A stretch of 64,000 nt of DNA from Bacteroidales bacterium (GTDB taxonomy: Bacteria > Bacteroidota > Bacteroidia > Bacteroidales > F082). This document shows positions 34,240 to 43,278 of the stretch, in pieces; position 1 is the first letter of the stretch, and the number at the start of each line of letters is the position of its first letter. The notes beneath the pieces were generated by a model. That model worked only from the letters and a program-made list of their open reading frames with translations. It had not been told where the DNA came from and searched no databases. Location: the NCBI GenBank assembly GCA_017461665.1, contig JAFTXI010000023.1, positions 1 through 64,000 on the forward strand, read 5' to 3'. The position numbers and the translations under genes were made by a program.

Positions 34240-34812
34240 CTATCTAGGAAAAATTGTTGATTCTATGATTTCACAAATAATATGTCCTATTAAAATATGT
34301 GACTCCTGGATTCGAGGCGTACAAGTACTTGGTACATTAAGTAACACATCACATAGAGAAGCCATCTTTCCACCTGTCTCTCCAGTCAATCCAATGACAA
34401 TCATTCCATTGCTGCGAGCTACTTCTATTGCTTTTAAAATGTTTGACGAATTACCTGAAGTACTTATTGCAAAAAGAACATCATTTTTATTAGCTGAAGC
34501 CTGTAACATTCTCGCATAAATCATGTCGTAAGAATAATCGTTAGCCACTGCTGTAAGATAGCTTGTATTAACATGCAGAGCCTCAGCATTTAAAGGTACT
34601 CTGTCATAATAGAAACGACCGCTTAATTCAGCAGCAAGATGTTGGGCATCAGCAGCACTGCCTCCGTTTCCACAGAAATGAATCTTACCTCCATTTTGTA
34701 ATGAATTGACACACAAATGTGCCGCCTTTTCAATTCTTTCAAGAAAATCGCTGTCGGATAAAATCTTTTCTTTTACAATAATCGAATCTTTGATGATATT
34801 TTTTACAGACAT
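34240..34812 (-). CDS. gmhA: D-sedoheptulose-7-phosphate isomerase (SIS domain)
   Basis: GmhA converts sedoheptulose 7-phosphate to D-glycero-D-manno-heptose 7-phosphate, the first step toward ADP- or GDP-heptose. The protein (190 residues from the chosen start) has CGNGGSAADAQHLAAELSGR, FAISTSGNSSNILKAIEVAR and the C-terminal RIQESHILIGHIICEIIE with the catalytic Glu and His. ATG at 34812 (MSVKNIIKDS) is preferred over the TTG at 34827 because a -7 box (TATTTTTG, 34825-34832) overlaps the latter. It is followed by gmhB after 2 bp. Confidence 0.92.
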   Translation of the reverse strand: MSVKNIIKDSIIVKEKILSDSDFLERIEKAAHLCVNSLQNGGKIHFCGNGGSAADAQHLAAELSGRFYYDRVPLNAEALHVNTSYLTAVANDYSYDMIYARMLQASANKNDVLFAISTSGNSSNILKAIEVARSNGMIVIGLTGETGGKMASLCDVLLNVPSTCTPRIQESHILIGHIICEIIESTIFPR

Positions 34813-34824
34813 ATTATTTTTTTG

Positions 34825-34832
34825 CAAAAATA
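34825..34832 (-). promoter_or_regulatory. -7 promoter box of the gmhA operon, deciding the gmhA start
   Basis: Minus-strand TATTTTTG. The expected transcript start falls just before ATG 34812, excluding the upstream TTG. Confidence 0.5.
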
Positions 34833-34919
34833 ATAAAATTAAATCACAAAATTACTGATATTTGCACACAATTTCAAAAGAAGAAAACTTAATGATTTTT
34901 AACAAATAAATGTTTCATT

Positions 34920-35288
34920 ATGAAAGGAATCTATACAATATTATTGTTAATTGTTTCTAACATTTTCATGACTTTCGCTTGGTACGGTAATCTTAAATTG
35001 TCGGAGATGAAAGTCATAACCGATTGGCCCCTGATTTTAATTATTCTATGTAGCTGGGGTTTAGCATTTTTTGAATATTCTTTTATGATTCCAGCAAATC
35101 GAATTGGTTCCGAAATCAATGGAGGTCCATTCTCGTTGGTTCAACTTAAAGTTATTCAGGAGGTTATATCTCTTACTGTCTTTATGATTATAAGTGTAAC
35201 GATATTTAAAAATGAAACTCTAAGATGGAATCACTTAATAGGCTTCTCATTTTTAGTACTTGCAGTGTATTTTATTTTCAAAAAATAA
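34920..35288 (+). CDS. DMT/DUF486 family small membrane protein
   Basis: The 122-residue protein has four hydrophobic helices (about 5-22, 36-52, 78-96 and 103-120). It has the DUF486 pattern: IFMTFAWYGNLK, LIILCSWGLAFFEYSFMIPA and LKVIQEVISLTVF. DUF486 belongs to the drug/metabolite transporter superfamily as half-size proteins that probably act as dimers. No substrate is known. It is transcribed divergently from gmhA. Confidence 0.85.
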   Translation: MKGIYTILLLIVSNIFMTFAWYGNLKLSEMKVITDWPLILIILCSWGLAFFEYSFMIPANRIGSEINGGPFSLVQLKVIQEVISLTVFMIISVTIFKNETLRWNHLIGFSFLVLAVYFIFKK

Positions 35289-35320
35289 CGAAAAAGGCTT
35301 ACATATTTGAAAAAAAGATA

Positions 35321-35328
35321 TATCTTTG
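35321..35328 (+). promoter_or_regulatory. -7 promoter box of the acidic-protein gene
   Basis: TATCTTTG, 23 bp before ATG 35351. Confidence 0.5.
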
Positions 35329-35350
35329 AAAAAAATAAAAATTAAGAGTT

Positions 35351-35734
35351 ATGAAATTTTACGACATTGATTCTGTGTTTATTTCCGGTAAGTATGCAGG
35401 AGAAACATTAGCCGAGGTTTTTGAAAAGGATCCGAAATATATTAATTATTGTCAAGAAAACGATGATGATTTCTACGTGTCTCCTGAGGTAATGAAAGAA
35501 TTGAGAGCTCTTGCTCGCGACCATAAATTGTTAACTCAAGATTTGGATAAGATGACCGATGATGAATTGGCTGAATTTATGGAAGAAATGAAAGATATCG
35601 ACGTCTTCGACGAGAATAATTTCGACGACGACTTTGATTGGGATGCTGAAGAAGACTTGTTTGCAGAGTTCGAAGATGAATATGATATTGAAGATGAAGA
35701 TTATAATATCGAAGATTTTGAAGATAGTTTCTAA
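35351..35734 (+). CDS. Strongly acidic small protein of unknown function
   Basis: This 127-residue protein has an N-terminal ~35 residues (SVFISGKYAGETLAEVFEKD and PKYINYC) that resemble the short C-terminal module of ExoX-like exonucleases (GxYxGxxxxEVxxxDPxYxxW), without any nuclease domain. From about residue 70 the chain is overwhelmingly Asp/Glu (for example FDDDFDWDAEEDLFAEFEDE), net charge far below zero. Such tails can mimic nucleic acid or bind basic partners, but this is speculation. It has its own promoter box and a strong terminator, so it is a free-standing gene. Confidence 0.75.
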   Translation: MKFYDIDSVFISGKYAGETLAEVFEKDPKYINYCQENDDDFYVSPEVMKELRALARDHKLLTQDLDKMTDDELAEFMEEMKDIDVFDENNFDDDFDWDAEEDLFAEFEDEYDIEDEDYNIEDFEDSF

Positions 35735-35758
35735 TTTCTCTCAATCATGAAGAAGAAA

Positions 35759-35790
35759 AAAAGCAGGTGAATTTCTCATCTGCTTTTTTT
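35759..35790. terminator. Strong bidirectional terminator
   Basis: A 12-bp stem (AAAAGCAGGTGA with TCATCTGCTTTT, one G-T pair) with a 5-base loop, flanked by A- and T-runs. It separates the acidic-protein gene from the convergent glycosyltransferase gene. Confidence 0.85.
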
Positions 35791-35808
35791 TATCATTACA
35801 TTCTATCT

Positions 35809-36753
35809 TTATTCATCAGAAATTCGCTCTGATATTCCGTATTGTTTCTTGTTTTGAGAATTTGTCTGAATCAACTCTGCTATAAATCCTATCAAGAAAA
35901 ATTGAGTTCCAATAATCATGCAAATTAGAGCTAAGTAAAATAAAGGACGATCGGTCATTCCATAGACCGAGTTAACTAATTTTTGGAAAACTAAATATGC
36001 TCCCATGATGAAACCTGCAATGAACAAGACAGTTCCGAGACTTCCGAAAAGGTGCATTGGACGTTTGCCAAATTTCGATATGAATGTTATTGTTAATAAA
36101 TCTAAATAACCTCTGACGAATCTGCTCATACCGAATTTCGTCGTTCCATATTTTCTTTTCTGATGCTGCACTACTTTCTCACCTATACGAGAAAATCCAG
36201 CTGCTTTGGCTATTACAGGAATATAACGATGCATTTCGCCATATACTTCAATATTCTTTATCACATCGTTGCTATAGGCTTTAAGGCCGCAGTTGAAGTC
36301 ATGAAGTTTTATTCCTGTCATCAGACGCGTTGTGAAATTGAAGAATTTTGAAGGAATATTTTTCGCGACTTTTGAGTCGTAGCGTTTTTTCTTCCATCCA
36401 GATACAAGATCATAACCTTGATTTTTAATCATATCGAAAAGTTCCGGTATTTCATCCGGACTATCTTGAAGGTCTGCATCCATCGTGATTACCACATCAC
36501 CATTTGCTATTTTGAAACCTTCATTTAAAGCTGGTGACTTGCCGTAGTTTCTTCTGAAACGTAAAGCCTTGATGTTCTTGTTATTCTCAGAAAGGCGTTG
36601 AATTATTTTCCACGAAGAGTCGGTTGAACCATCATCTACAAAAATAATCTCGTACGAGAAATCATTTGCCTCCATGACGCGTCTTATCCATGCTTCCAAT
36701 TCCGGAAGTGATTCCTCTTCATTCAAAAGTGGTATAACGACTGAAATATCCAT
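35809..36753 (-). CDS. Family 2 glycosyltransferase, polyprenyl-phosphate type
   Basis: This 314-residue protein has the GT-A domain ISVVIPLLNEEESLPELEAW (3-22), VDDGSTDSSW, the divalent-metal motif MDADLQDSPDE (DxD) and QHQKRKYGTTKFGMSRFVRG before two C-terminal membrane helices (about 232-256 and 268-292). That layout is of dolichyl-phosphate-mannose-synthase-like enzymes that load a sugar onto undecaprenyl phosphate at the membrane. Its start shares its first base with the last base of the upstream DUF4199 gene's stop, so the two are coupled. Sugar specificity is unknown. Confidence 0.9.
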   Translation of the reverse strand: MDISVVIPLLNEEESLPELEAWIRRVMEANDFSYEIIFVDDGSTDSSWKIIQRLSENNKNIKALRFRRNYGKSPALNEGFKIANGDVVITMDADLQDSPDEIPELFDMIKNQGYDLVSGWKKKRYDSKVAKNIPSKFFNFTTRLMTGIKLHDFNCGLKAYSNDVIKNIEVYGEMHRYIPVIAKAAGFSRIGEKVVQHQKRKYGTTKFGMSRFVRGYLDLLTITFISKFGKRPMHLFGSLGTVLFIAGFIMGAYLVFQKLVNSVYGMTDRPLFYLALICMIIGTQFFLIGFIAELIQTNSQNKKQYGISERISDE

Positions 36754-37229
36754 TATTCTTTAATTTTTCTTTTTGCAAAGATAGCAATTATCAATGAGTA
36801 AATAAATGACAAAGTGATATTAATAATAAACATCGACAATGATATTGCACGAGGCGACATAAAACGTTGAAGCTTTTCATTATCTATATTTCCAAACAAA
36901 TCAACACGTGACTCTATTACAAAAGAATATACAACTAAAAGAAATAGACTTAATAACAGAGCAGATATAAGTCCTACCGCGAACGACATCAGAAATGCAC
37001 TTTTGTAAGTAAATTCGTTCCACACATATTTGTGTCTGAAGAAAAATAAGCAAATCGTGGAACCGAGAAGAGGAAGTAAATAAATGAGAGAGAAAATGTA
37101 AGATTGTTGAACGTAAAGCAACCAATATAAAATATAATATACAACTGATGACAAGATACCTATTATAAATCCTGCCGTTAGTATTGAGAACCAATACTGT
37201 CTGTGCGTATATGTAGGTTGTATGAGCAT
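36753..37229 (-). CDS. DUF4199-like four-helix membrane protein
   Basis: The 158-residue protein has four membrane spans (about 14-36, 46-62, 77-104 and 126-150 from the chosen start) and the hydrophobic pattern of DUF4199, a Bacteroidota family of unknown function commonly next to a GT2 gene. The start is put at ATG 37229 (MLIQPTYTHRQYW) because the longer frame to 37265 would run into the SRP RNA gene. It overlaps the downstream glycosyltransferase gene by one base, supporting a shared membrane-glycan role. Confidence 0.75.
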   Translation of the reverse strand: MLIQPTYTHRQYWFSILTAGFIIGILSSVVYYILYWLLYVQQSYIFSLIYLLPLLGSTICLFFFRHKYVWNEFTYKSAFLMSFAVGLISALLLSLFLLVVYSFVIESRVDLFGNIDNEKLQRFMSPRAISLSMFIINITLSFIYSLIIAIFAKRKIKE

Positions 37230-37245
37230 GATTAGATATAAAAAA

Positions 37246-37338
37246 GGGTAAGCTTGATATCGCACCGCTCAACCATCTACCCTTGCTACCTTCCGGTCCT
37301 GGGGGATTTGACAGGAGCTGGTCGTATAAGACTTACCC
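37246..37338 (-). ncRNA. ffs: Signal recognition particle RNA (4.5S type)
   Basis: Read on the minus strand, the ~93-nt sequence contains the invariant SRP domain IV core: AGGACCGGAAGGTAGCA followed by AGGGTAGATGG, with the GGAA tetraloop and the asymmetric AGCA loop. Its ends GGGTAAG and CTTACCC pair to form the long terminal stem. A -7 box lies 5 bases upstream and a T-run follows on the transcribed strand. The RNA binds Ffh and targets nascent membrane proteins to the translocon. End positions are set from the terminal stem and may be off by a few bases. Confidence 0.93.
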
Positions 37339-37342
37339 ACTG

Positions 37343-37350
37343 CAAAAATA
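37343..37350 (-). promoter_or_regulatory. -7 promoter box of the SRP RNA
   Basis: Minus-strand TATTTTTG with the first base of the RNA stem about 5 nt downstream, the expected spacing for this promoter class. Confidence 0.65.
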
Positions 37351-37432
37351 CAATTTTTTTTCATAGTTCAAACAGTGTAAAGCATTTTTTTTTGATGGCA
37401 TAAAAGCGTTTGATATTCTTTGTCTTATCTAT

Positions 37433-38626
37433 TTATTCATTACCTATTTTGTTCTGTCCACTTCCCATTTCAATGATTTTATTAGCAGCTTTCACGACAC
37501 TTTGATTTCCAGAATACAATTTTTTCTTCGTATCATCATAACTTCCTTGAAGACTATCTATCTTCTTTCCTAAATCTTCATATCTCTTGACAAAATCAGT
37601 AACTCTGTCCAACAACTTATTTACTGCCTCAAAAATTTCCTGTTGATTACGAGCCTGTTGTACCTGCGACCAAGCTAATTGTATCATTCTCAAAAGTGCC
37701 AAAAGATTTTGTTCGCTTGTTATGAAAACACCATTTTCAAAAGATTCTCTCCACAACTTACTGTCTTCATAAAGAGCTAATTGCATTGCCGATTCATTTG
37801 GGACAAACATTATAACATAATCTAAACTGACTCGAGGAGCCTTGATATACGACGAATAGTTCTTTCTTTGCAACTCCTTACAATGGTTTCTCAGACTTTG
37901 CAGATGTCGTTTCAGAGCCTTTGCTTTTTCATTTTCATCATCTGCATTACAATAATCTACAAAAGCAGTAAGAGAAACCTTCGAGTCAATAATAAGATCC
38001 TTATTATCAGGATAATGAATAACGACATCTGGAATTAGTCGCGATCCTGTCTCATCATGAAAAACACCATTACCTCTCGAATCTTTCAGACTCGTTTGTT
38101 TTTCATAATGCTCTCCTTCTGTCAATCCCGATTTCTCCAAAATATTTTCTAAAATCAGTTCGCCCCAGTTTCCTTGTGTCTTACTTTCATTTTTTAAAGC
38201 TTTAGCAAGATTATTTGCATCATTACCAATATCTTGAGTACGCTTCATTAATTCTTCTATTGCTTTTTCCAGACTTGCCTTATTCTCCGAATTTGTCCTA
38301 ATATTGTCAGTCATCGATTTTTTCATTCCTTCAATTTCATTCTTTAAAGGACTTAAAACTGCATTTATCTGAATGCTATTTGATTTAACCAAAGAAGCCT
38401 CTCTTTGTTCTAATAATTTTTCTGTAGCGTTCTGAAGTTCGTTTTTTAATGCATTTATCTGATTCTCAAATTGTTTATTCTTAATTTCTTCATTTTTGAG
38501 TTCCTGTTCCTTCATTAAATCAATCTGCGTTATAAGGCTGCTATTCTTTGATTGAAGAAAGAATCCAACCAACAATGCTCCAATTATAAAGCCAATTACT
38601 GCAAAAACTACGTAATCAATAATCAT
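37433..38626 (-). CDS. rmuC: RmuC-family DNA recombination protein
   Basis: This 397-residue protein has an N-terminal membrane helix (VVFAVIGFIIGALLVGFFL) and a long coiled coil (about 30-130), then the RmuC domain: GNWGELILENILEKSGLTEG, IPDVVIHYPDNKDLIIDSKV and FVPNESAMQLAL. RmuC limits inversion at short inverted repeats and is related to PD-(D/E)xK nucleases (Asp and Lys in DLIIDSKV). ATG at 38626 is chosen since the extension to 38653 overlaps sbcC and is not conserved-looking. It follows sbcC directly, making a recombination/repair operon. Confidence 0.9.
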   Translation of the reverse strand: MIIDYVVFAVIGFIIGALLVGFFLQSKNSSLITQIDLMKEQELKNEEIKNKQFENQINALKNELQNATEKLLEQREASLVKSNSIQINAVLSPLKNEIEGMKKSMTDNIRTNSENKASLEKAIEELMKRTQDIGNDANNLAKALKNESKTQGNWGELILENILEKSGLTEGEHYEKQTSLKDSRGNGVFHDETGSRLIPDVVIHYPDNKDLIIDSKVSLTAFVDYCNADDENEKAKALKRHLQSLRNHCKELQRKNYSSYIKAPRVSLDYVIMFVPNESAMQLALYEDSKLWRESFENGVFITSEQNLLALLRMIQLAWSQVQQARNQQEIFEAVNKLLDRVTDFVKRYEDLGKKIDSLQGSYDDTKKKLYSGNQSVVKAANKIIEMGSGQNKIGNE

Positions 38627-38646
38627 AATCAAAATTTTAACAAAAA

Positions 38647-41600
38647 CTAACACCTTGTAACTACTACTCTACTCGATGATTTTCCATTTCTAACTAATTG
38701 TATCTGAGCCGGAATACGTTCTTTTAAGGCATCGACATGGGAAATGATTCCAACTTTTTTACCAAAGTTATGGAGGTTTTCCAAAGTGTTCATTACCATA
38801 TCAAGCGATTCAGAATCAAGTGTTCCAAAACCTTCATCAATAAAAAGCATATCAATGTTAAAATGAATGTCGTTTAATGATGTCAGGCCAAGAGCGAGCG
38901 ACAAAGAAACAAGGAAAGTCTCGCCTCCCGAAAGTGAACTTGCCGTCCTTAACTCCCCTCCCATTTCCATGTCACGAACCATAATTGCAAGAGAATCAGG
39001 ATAATTTGTAAGTAAGTATCGAGAACTTAATTGCTTTAAATAATAATTCGCTCTGTCAAGCAGAATGCCCATCGTATATGCCTGAGCCACATCACGGAAA
39101 TTATTGTTACTCGAAACACCAATGGCTTTAGCAAGCTGTTCCCATAAATGATAAATTCTGTCTTTTTCTTCCAAGTCCTTTTTATAACTATTTAATTTTG
39201 AATTATTTTGCTTATTGGTTTCCAATTTAAATTTTATCTCAGATAAATTATTCTCATCAGATTTAATCTCATTTTTCAACAAAAGTAATTTCTGATTCAA
39301 AACGTTTAAATCAATTTCTTCTATTGGTTTATCCTCACTATTTTGATGAGTTGCTAATTCTTCTTCTTTTATCGTCAATGCGTTCTTTGCCTTAAGAACA
39401 TCTTCTTCAAGCTTGTTATTTTTACTTATTATAGTCTGAATATCAACAATCTTATTCAAAAATAGCAAACGTTCATTATTTATATTTTCGTTAGCATCTA
39501 TAAAGTCGTTGATGTTATTTTTTAAAGTTTGTATCTTATCACATATTGATTTCTGCTTCTCAATTCTTTCTTTAACTTTTTCTAAAATAGCTGAAAGTGT
39601 TGGAACAATATCTTCATTATCAATATTTTGATTCTCGGTTACTACATCTAGATTAAAAGAATATGTGTTTAAAATCATAGAAATAAATTTATCAGATTGC
39701 ATAAGAATGTTATCAATATTAACAATCTGACTTTCAATATTTTTATATATATTAACATTGTCATTCCATTTAATCGACGATTTTTTCAACTCATTGATAA
39801 AATCCGTAGGATTGTTTTTCCAATTAGTAAACCAATCATCACGATTCAAATTATCTTCAATATTTTTTTTCTTTTGTTCAAGTTGGTTCTCCAATGCAGA
39901 AATATTGGTTTTATGAGTTATAGATAAAAGCTCAATTTGTTGATATTCCACATGCTTATCAACAGATTTCTTTTCTAAATCTTTTAAATTATTTTCGATT
40001 TTCTTGTGGATCGATTGTGTCTCGTCAATTTTATTCTTTATCAAAGATAATCCTTTAAGAATTTCTGTTATCTCATGAATTTCAGCATCATAGTTTTGTA
40101 TCAAGAGTTCATGTTTATTTATGTTTGCGTCAATCTTTTCAACATCAAACACAGGTTTACCATCACATTTATTATTTAAGTCGGAAAGTAAAAGCTCTAA
40201 TCTACGTTTATTTAAAGTTATATTTTTTGATGTTGTATTCAATTGAGCTTCAATCTTATTTAGAGTATCTTTAGCATCTTCATGTTCTTTCTTCAAGTTA
40301 TTCCATTCCGATTCGAGACTTGTAAAAAGATTATTAACTATTTCTTCATTCTCAAAATAATGCTGACGACTACCACAAACAGGACAAGCATCACCTTCTT
40401 TGAGCTTTCTTCGAAGTTCTACAGCCCACTCCTCTACCATATTTTTTTGCTTCTGAAACTCTAAATCTTTTATATCAAACTTCAACTTTAAGGCTTGTGC
40501 CTCTTCAATTTTTATATTTAATAATAACTTTAAATTATTAAAATCAACGGTTTCTTTTTCAACATCTTTAAATAAATCTAAATATTGAACCAGGACAGAC
40601 TTTATTAAGTTTAATTTATTTATTCTTTCTAAAGAAATTCTTTTTTTTTCATTAAGTTCCTGCTCGTTCGCAAGTAAATTGTCATATTCATTAGAGTCAA
40701 ATTTCTCAAACAAATTATTCAATTTATCTTCAACAACAAGTTTTTCATTTTTAATATTTTCCAATGAATCTGAAATCGTCTTTATATGAATCTGAATATT
40801 ATTTTTTGAAGTTTCAACATTTTGAAGTTCAGATTTTTTATTGATAATAGAATTAATCGTATTTGACAGTTCGTAAAAAAGTGAGATGATATAATCAATA
40901 TTATTATATACGAACTCGTTATCTCTATGAGATTCAATCCATTTTTCTAAATTAGAGAGATTACTTAACAGTTGAGTTTTATTATTTTTGATTTTACTTA
41001 ATGAAAATAAAATATTAGAAAATAACTTTTCGTCCTCGATAAATTGTTGATTTATATTTGTTAAATCCAGATCAATCTTATCTAAATCTTTAAGTTTTTC
41101 TCTTACGTCAGCCGTCTTAAAATAATCTTCAATTATTGATTTTCTTTCTATATATTCATCAGAAAGAATTTGTTGCAATGAATTATCATACAGTTGCTTA
41201 AATCTATTACATTCGTTTTGAAGCTGATTGTTTTTATTATACCAATTAATATAGGTATTAATTATATGCAACTCCTTTTCCTTTTGAGGAATTGCAGATT
41301 CTATCGTATTTTTTTTATCATCTAACTCAGAACATTCTTCATCAGATAAAATATTGATTCTTTGATTATTGTATAATAATTCCGCATTTTTCTTCTCTTG
41401 ATTTGCAATACTTTTCTTAGTTGCAATCGACTCTGAAATTTCCGAATAGATTTCAGTACCCGTAAGCATTTCCAATATTTCCGATTGCTGACTTTTCTTT
41501 GAAACAAGGAAGGTGTTAAACTCTCCTTGAGCGAGCATAACCGACCGAATAAATTGTTCGTAGGTTAGACCTAATAACTCCTCAATCTTTTTATTGACTT

Positions 41601-42024
41601 CGGTTATGTTATTAGAAATTACAGTCCTCACCTCAGAATCAACAATTTCCAACTTACGTCTATTAGTATTCGAATATTTATTCGTTTTAGTCTTATGCAC
41701 ACACCAAGTCGCAATATAATGATTATTTTTTACAGAAAAATACACTTCAGCCTTTCCGTCCGTCTTTCCTTTACGTAAAATATTTGAAGTATCTTTTGTG
41801 TCACTCGCACCGTTTTCTGTTTGTTCTTTATTCATAACATTCTCATAACGAGAAACTTTATCGTACAAAGCAAGCGAAATAGCATCAAGTATCGTTGATT
41901 TTCCCGAGCCTGTATCTCCACATATCAAAAAGAGAGGTTCTTTAGACAAAACACCCTCCGAAAAATCAATTTCAGCTTCTTCTATAGAATTAAGGTTTTG
42001 TATTATAACTTTCTCTATATTCAT
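38647..42024 (-). CDS. sbcC: Exonuclease SbcC (Rad50-like SMC ATPase)
   Basis: SbcC with SbcD cuts hairpins and protein-blocked DNA ends, preventing palindrome instability. The 1125-residue protein has Walker A GDTGSGKSTILDAI near residue 38, two long coiled-coil arms, a zinc hook CPVCG midway, and the ATPase signature LSGGETFLVSLSLALG with Walker B MLFIDEGFGTLD near the C-terminus. The start is taken as MNIEKVIIQN at 42024. The frame's two earlier residues give an alternative ATG at 42030 that abuts the sbcD stop. Unusually AT-rich DNA codes for the coiled coil. Confidence 0.95.
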   Translation of the reverse strand: MNIEKVIIQNLNSIEEAEIDFSEGVLSKEPLFLICGDTGSGKSTILDAISLALYDKVSRYENVMNKEQTENGASDTKDTSNILRKGKTDGKAEVYFSVKNNHYIATWCVHKTKTNKYSNTNRRKLEIVDSEVRTVISNNITEVNKKIEELLGLTYEQFIRSVMLAQGEFNTFLVSKKSQQSEILEMLTGTEIYSEISESIATKKSIANQEKKNAELLYNNQRINILSDEECSELDDKKNTIESAIPQKEKELHIINTYINWYNKNNQLQNECNRFKQLYDNSLQQILSDEYIERKSIIEDYFKTADVREKLKDLDKIDLDLTNINQQFIEDEKLFSNILFSLSKIKNNKTQLLSNLSNLEKWIESHRDNEFVYNNIDYIISLFYELSNTINSIINKKSELQNVETSKNNIQIHIKTISDSLENIKNEKLVVEDKLNNLFEKFDSNEYDNLLANEQELNEKKRISLERINKLNLIKSVLVQYLDLFKDVEKETVDFNNLKLLLNIKIEEAQALKLKFDIKDLEFQKQKNMVEEWAVELRRKLKEGDACPVCGSRQHYFENEEIVNNLFTSLESEWNNLKKEHEDAKDTLNKIEAQLNTTSKNITLNKRRLELLLSDLNNKCDGKPVFDVEKIDANINKHELLIQNYDAEIHEITEILKGLSLIKNKIDETQSIHKKIENNLKDLEKKSVDKHVEYQQIELLSITHKTNISALENQLEQKKKNIEDNLNRDDWFTNWKNNPTDFINELKKSSIKWNDNVNIYKNIESQIVNIDNILMQSDKFISMILNTYSFNLDVVTENQNIDNEDIVPTLSAILEKVKERIEKQKSICDKIQTLKNNINDFIDANENINNERLLFLNKIVDIQTIISKNNKLEEDVLKAKNALTIKEEELATHQNSEDKPIEEIDLNVLNQKLLLLKNEIKSDENNLSEIKFKLETNKQNNSKLNSYKKDLEEKDRIYHLWEQLAKAIGVSSNNNFRDVAQAYTMGILLDRANYYLKQLSSRYLLTNYPDSLAIMVRDMEMGGELRTASSLSGGETFLVSLSLALGLTSLNDIHFNIDMLFIDEGFGTLDSESLDMVMNTLENLHNFGKKVGIISHVDALKERIPAQIQLVRNGKSSSRVVVTRC

Positions 42025-42030
42025 AATCAA

Positions 42031-43278
42031 TCATTTACTTTTTAAAACCTCATCACAAACCTCTTTAAACATTGCCTTCATTTCTTCAGGCATTTCTGCA
42101 TTGTTCTTTTTTAAATAAACCGAGCAGCCCAGTTCATACGGAGAAATAGATTTAAAATCCTCTATGGTCTTTATTTCCCTGCATGAATCGGAGAAAGAAC
42201 TTTCTGGCAGATAAACCTGAACTCCGCAGAATCGTGCTTTTTTGTCCTTAAACTTATCCAAAATAGTCGCATTTGCCACTTCCGAAAGACTTAAATCAGA
42301 TTTGAGATGTAAGCGTATATATATATCTTTATCAAGGATATCCGTCAACTTATCGAGAACCAAATCTAAAGATTCTGCATCATTATATGAATTAGGTTTT
42401 GATGGAAAGTCTAACAGCGGTATCAAAGGTTCAATTTCCTTAATTTTAACATTAGGTTGATGATTATTCATCTCGACAATTGAAATCGAATGCGGATAAT
42501 CTTCGTTGAAATTCATAGCAAATGGCGAACCAGAATATCTCATATTATTATTCGAACCAACATACTGCGGATGATGAATATGTCCCAAAGCCCAATAATT
42601 TATTTCCGTTAAAGAAGAAATTTCCGAAGCGTTAACAGATTCAATTCCACCAACAATTTTTTCGTAACCTTTCACATTTGCACCATCCAACATAAAATGT
42701 CCTGTTGCAACTATATGTTGATTTTCATTATATTTCGGATTTAACTTTAAGTTATCCTTTAGATTATTATAGAAAGAGAAAACTCTGTTTGAATAAGAAT
42801 CATTTTCTTTTAGAGAGGGATAATTTCCTGCATTAATGAAAGGTACTGCAAGAACCCAACCCAAAATCTCATCTTTTCTTTTAATTGGAATTTCAATTTT
42901 AGAAGCGTCGTACGACAAATTCTTTTCCTCTGCGTTTTTGTAGAAATCAAGACTACCAATCACATATACATTAAAAGCATTCCACAATTCGCGAGGTGCT
43001 TCCAATCTTGAAGGAGAATCGTGATTTCCTGCCACTATAATTATTTGTAAATCATCATCTAACTTAGAAAGTTCAACTAAGTTATGATAATAAATTCTTT
43101 GAGATATCACATTAGGCGTAGCCGAATGAAAAATATCACCTGAGACTATAAGAGCGTCCGGCTTCTCTTCTATAATAATATCTTTCAATTGATTAAAGAA
43201 ATGTATATGTTCCTCGTCTCTTGAATACTGATATAATGTCTGACCTATATGCCAATCACTTGTGTGGATTATCTTCAT
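42031..43278 (-). CDS. sbcD: Exonuclease SbcD (Mre11-like)
   Basis: This 415-residue metallophosphoesterase has all nuclease motifs: HTSDWHIGQTL (I), VSGDIFHSATP (II), VAGNHDSPSRL (III) and ALGHIHHPQ (IV/V), followed by the C-terminal capping domain. The start is ATG 43278 (MKIIHTSDWHIG), which is where family members begin. It overlaps the end of the upstream esterase-like gene by 23 bp, and sbcC starts within a few bases of its stop. Confidence 0.95.
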   Translation of the reverse strand: MKIIHTSDWHIGQTLYQYSRDEEHIHFFNQLKDIIIEEKPDALIVSGDIFHSATPNVISQRIYYHNLVELSKLDDDLQIIIVAGNHDSPSRLEAPRELWNAFNVYVIGSLDFYKNAEEKNLSYDASKIEIPIKRKDEILGWVLAVPFINAGNYPSLKENDSYSNRVFSFYNNLKDNLKLNPKYNENQHIVATGHFMLDGANVKGYEKIVGGIESVNASEISSLTEINYWALGHIHHPQYVGSNNNMRYSGSPFAMNFNEDYPHSISIVEMNNHQPNVKIKEIEPLIPLLDFPSKPNSYNDAESLDLVLDKLTDILDKDIYIRLHLKSDLSLSEVANATILDKFKDKKARFCGVQVYLPESSFSDSCREIKTIEDFKSISPYELGCSVYLKKNNAEMPEEMKAMFKEVCDEVLKSK

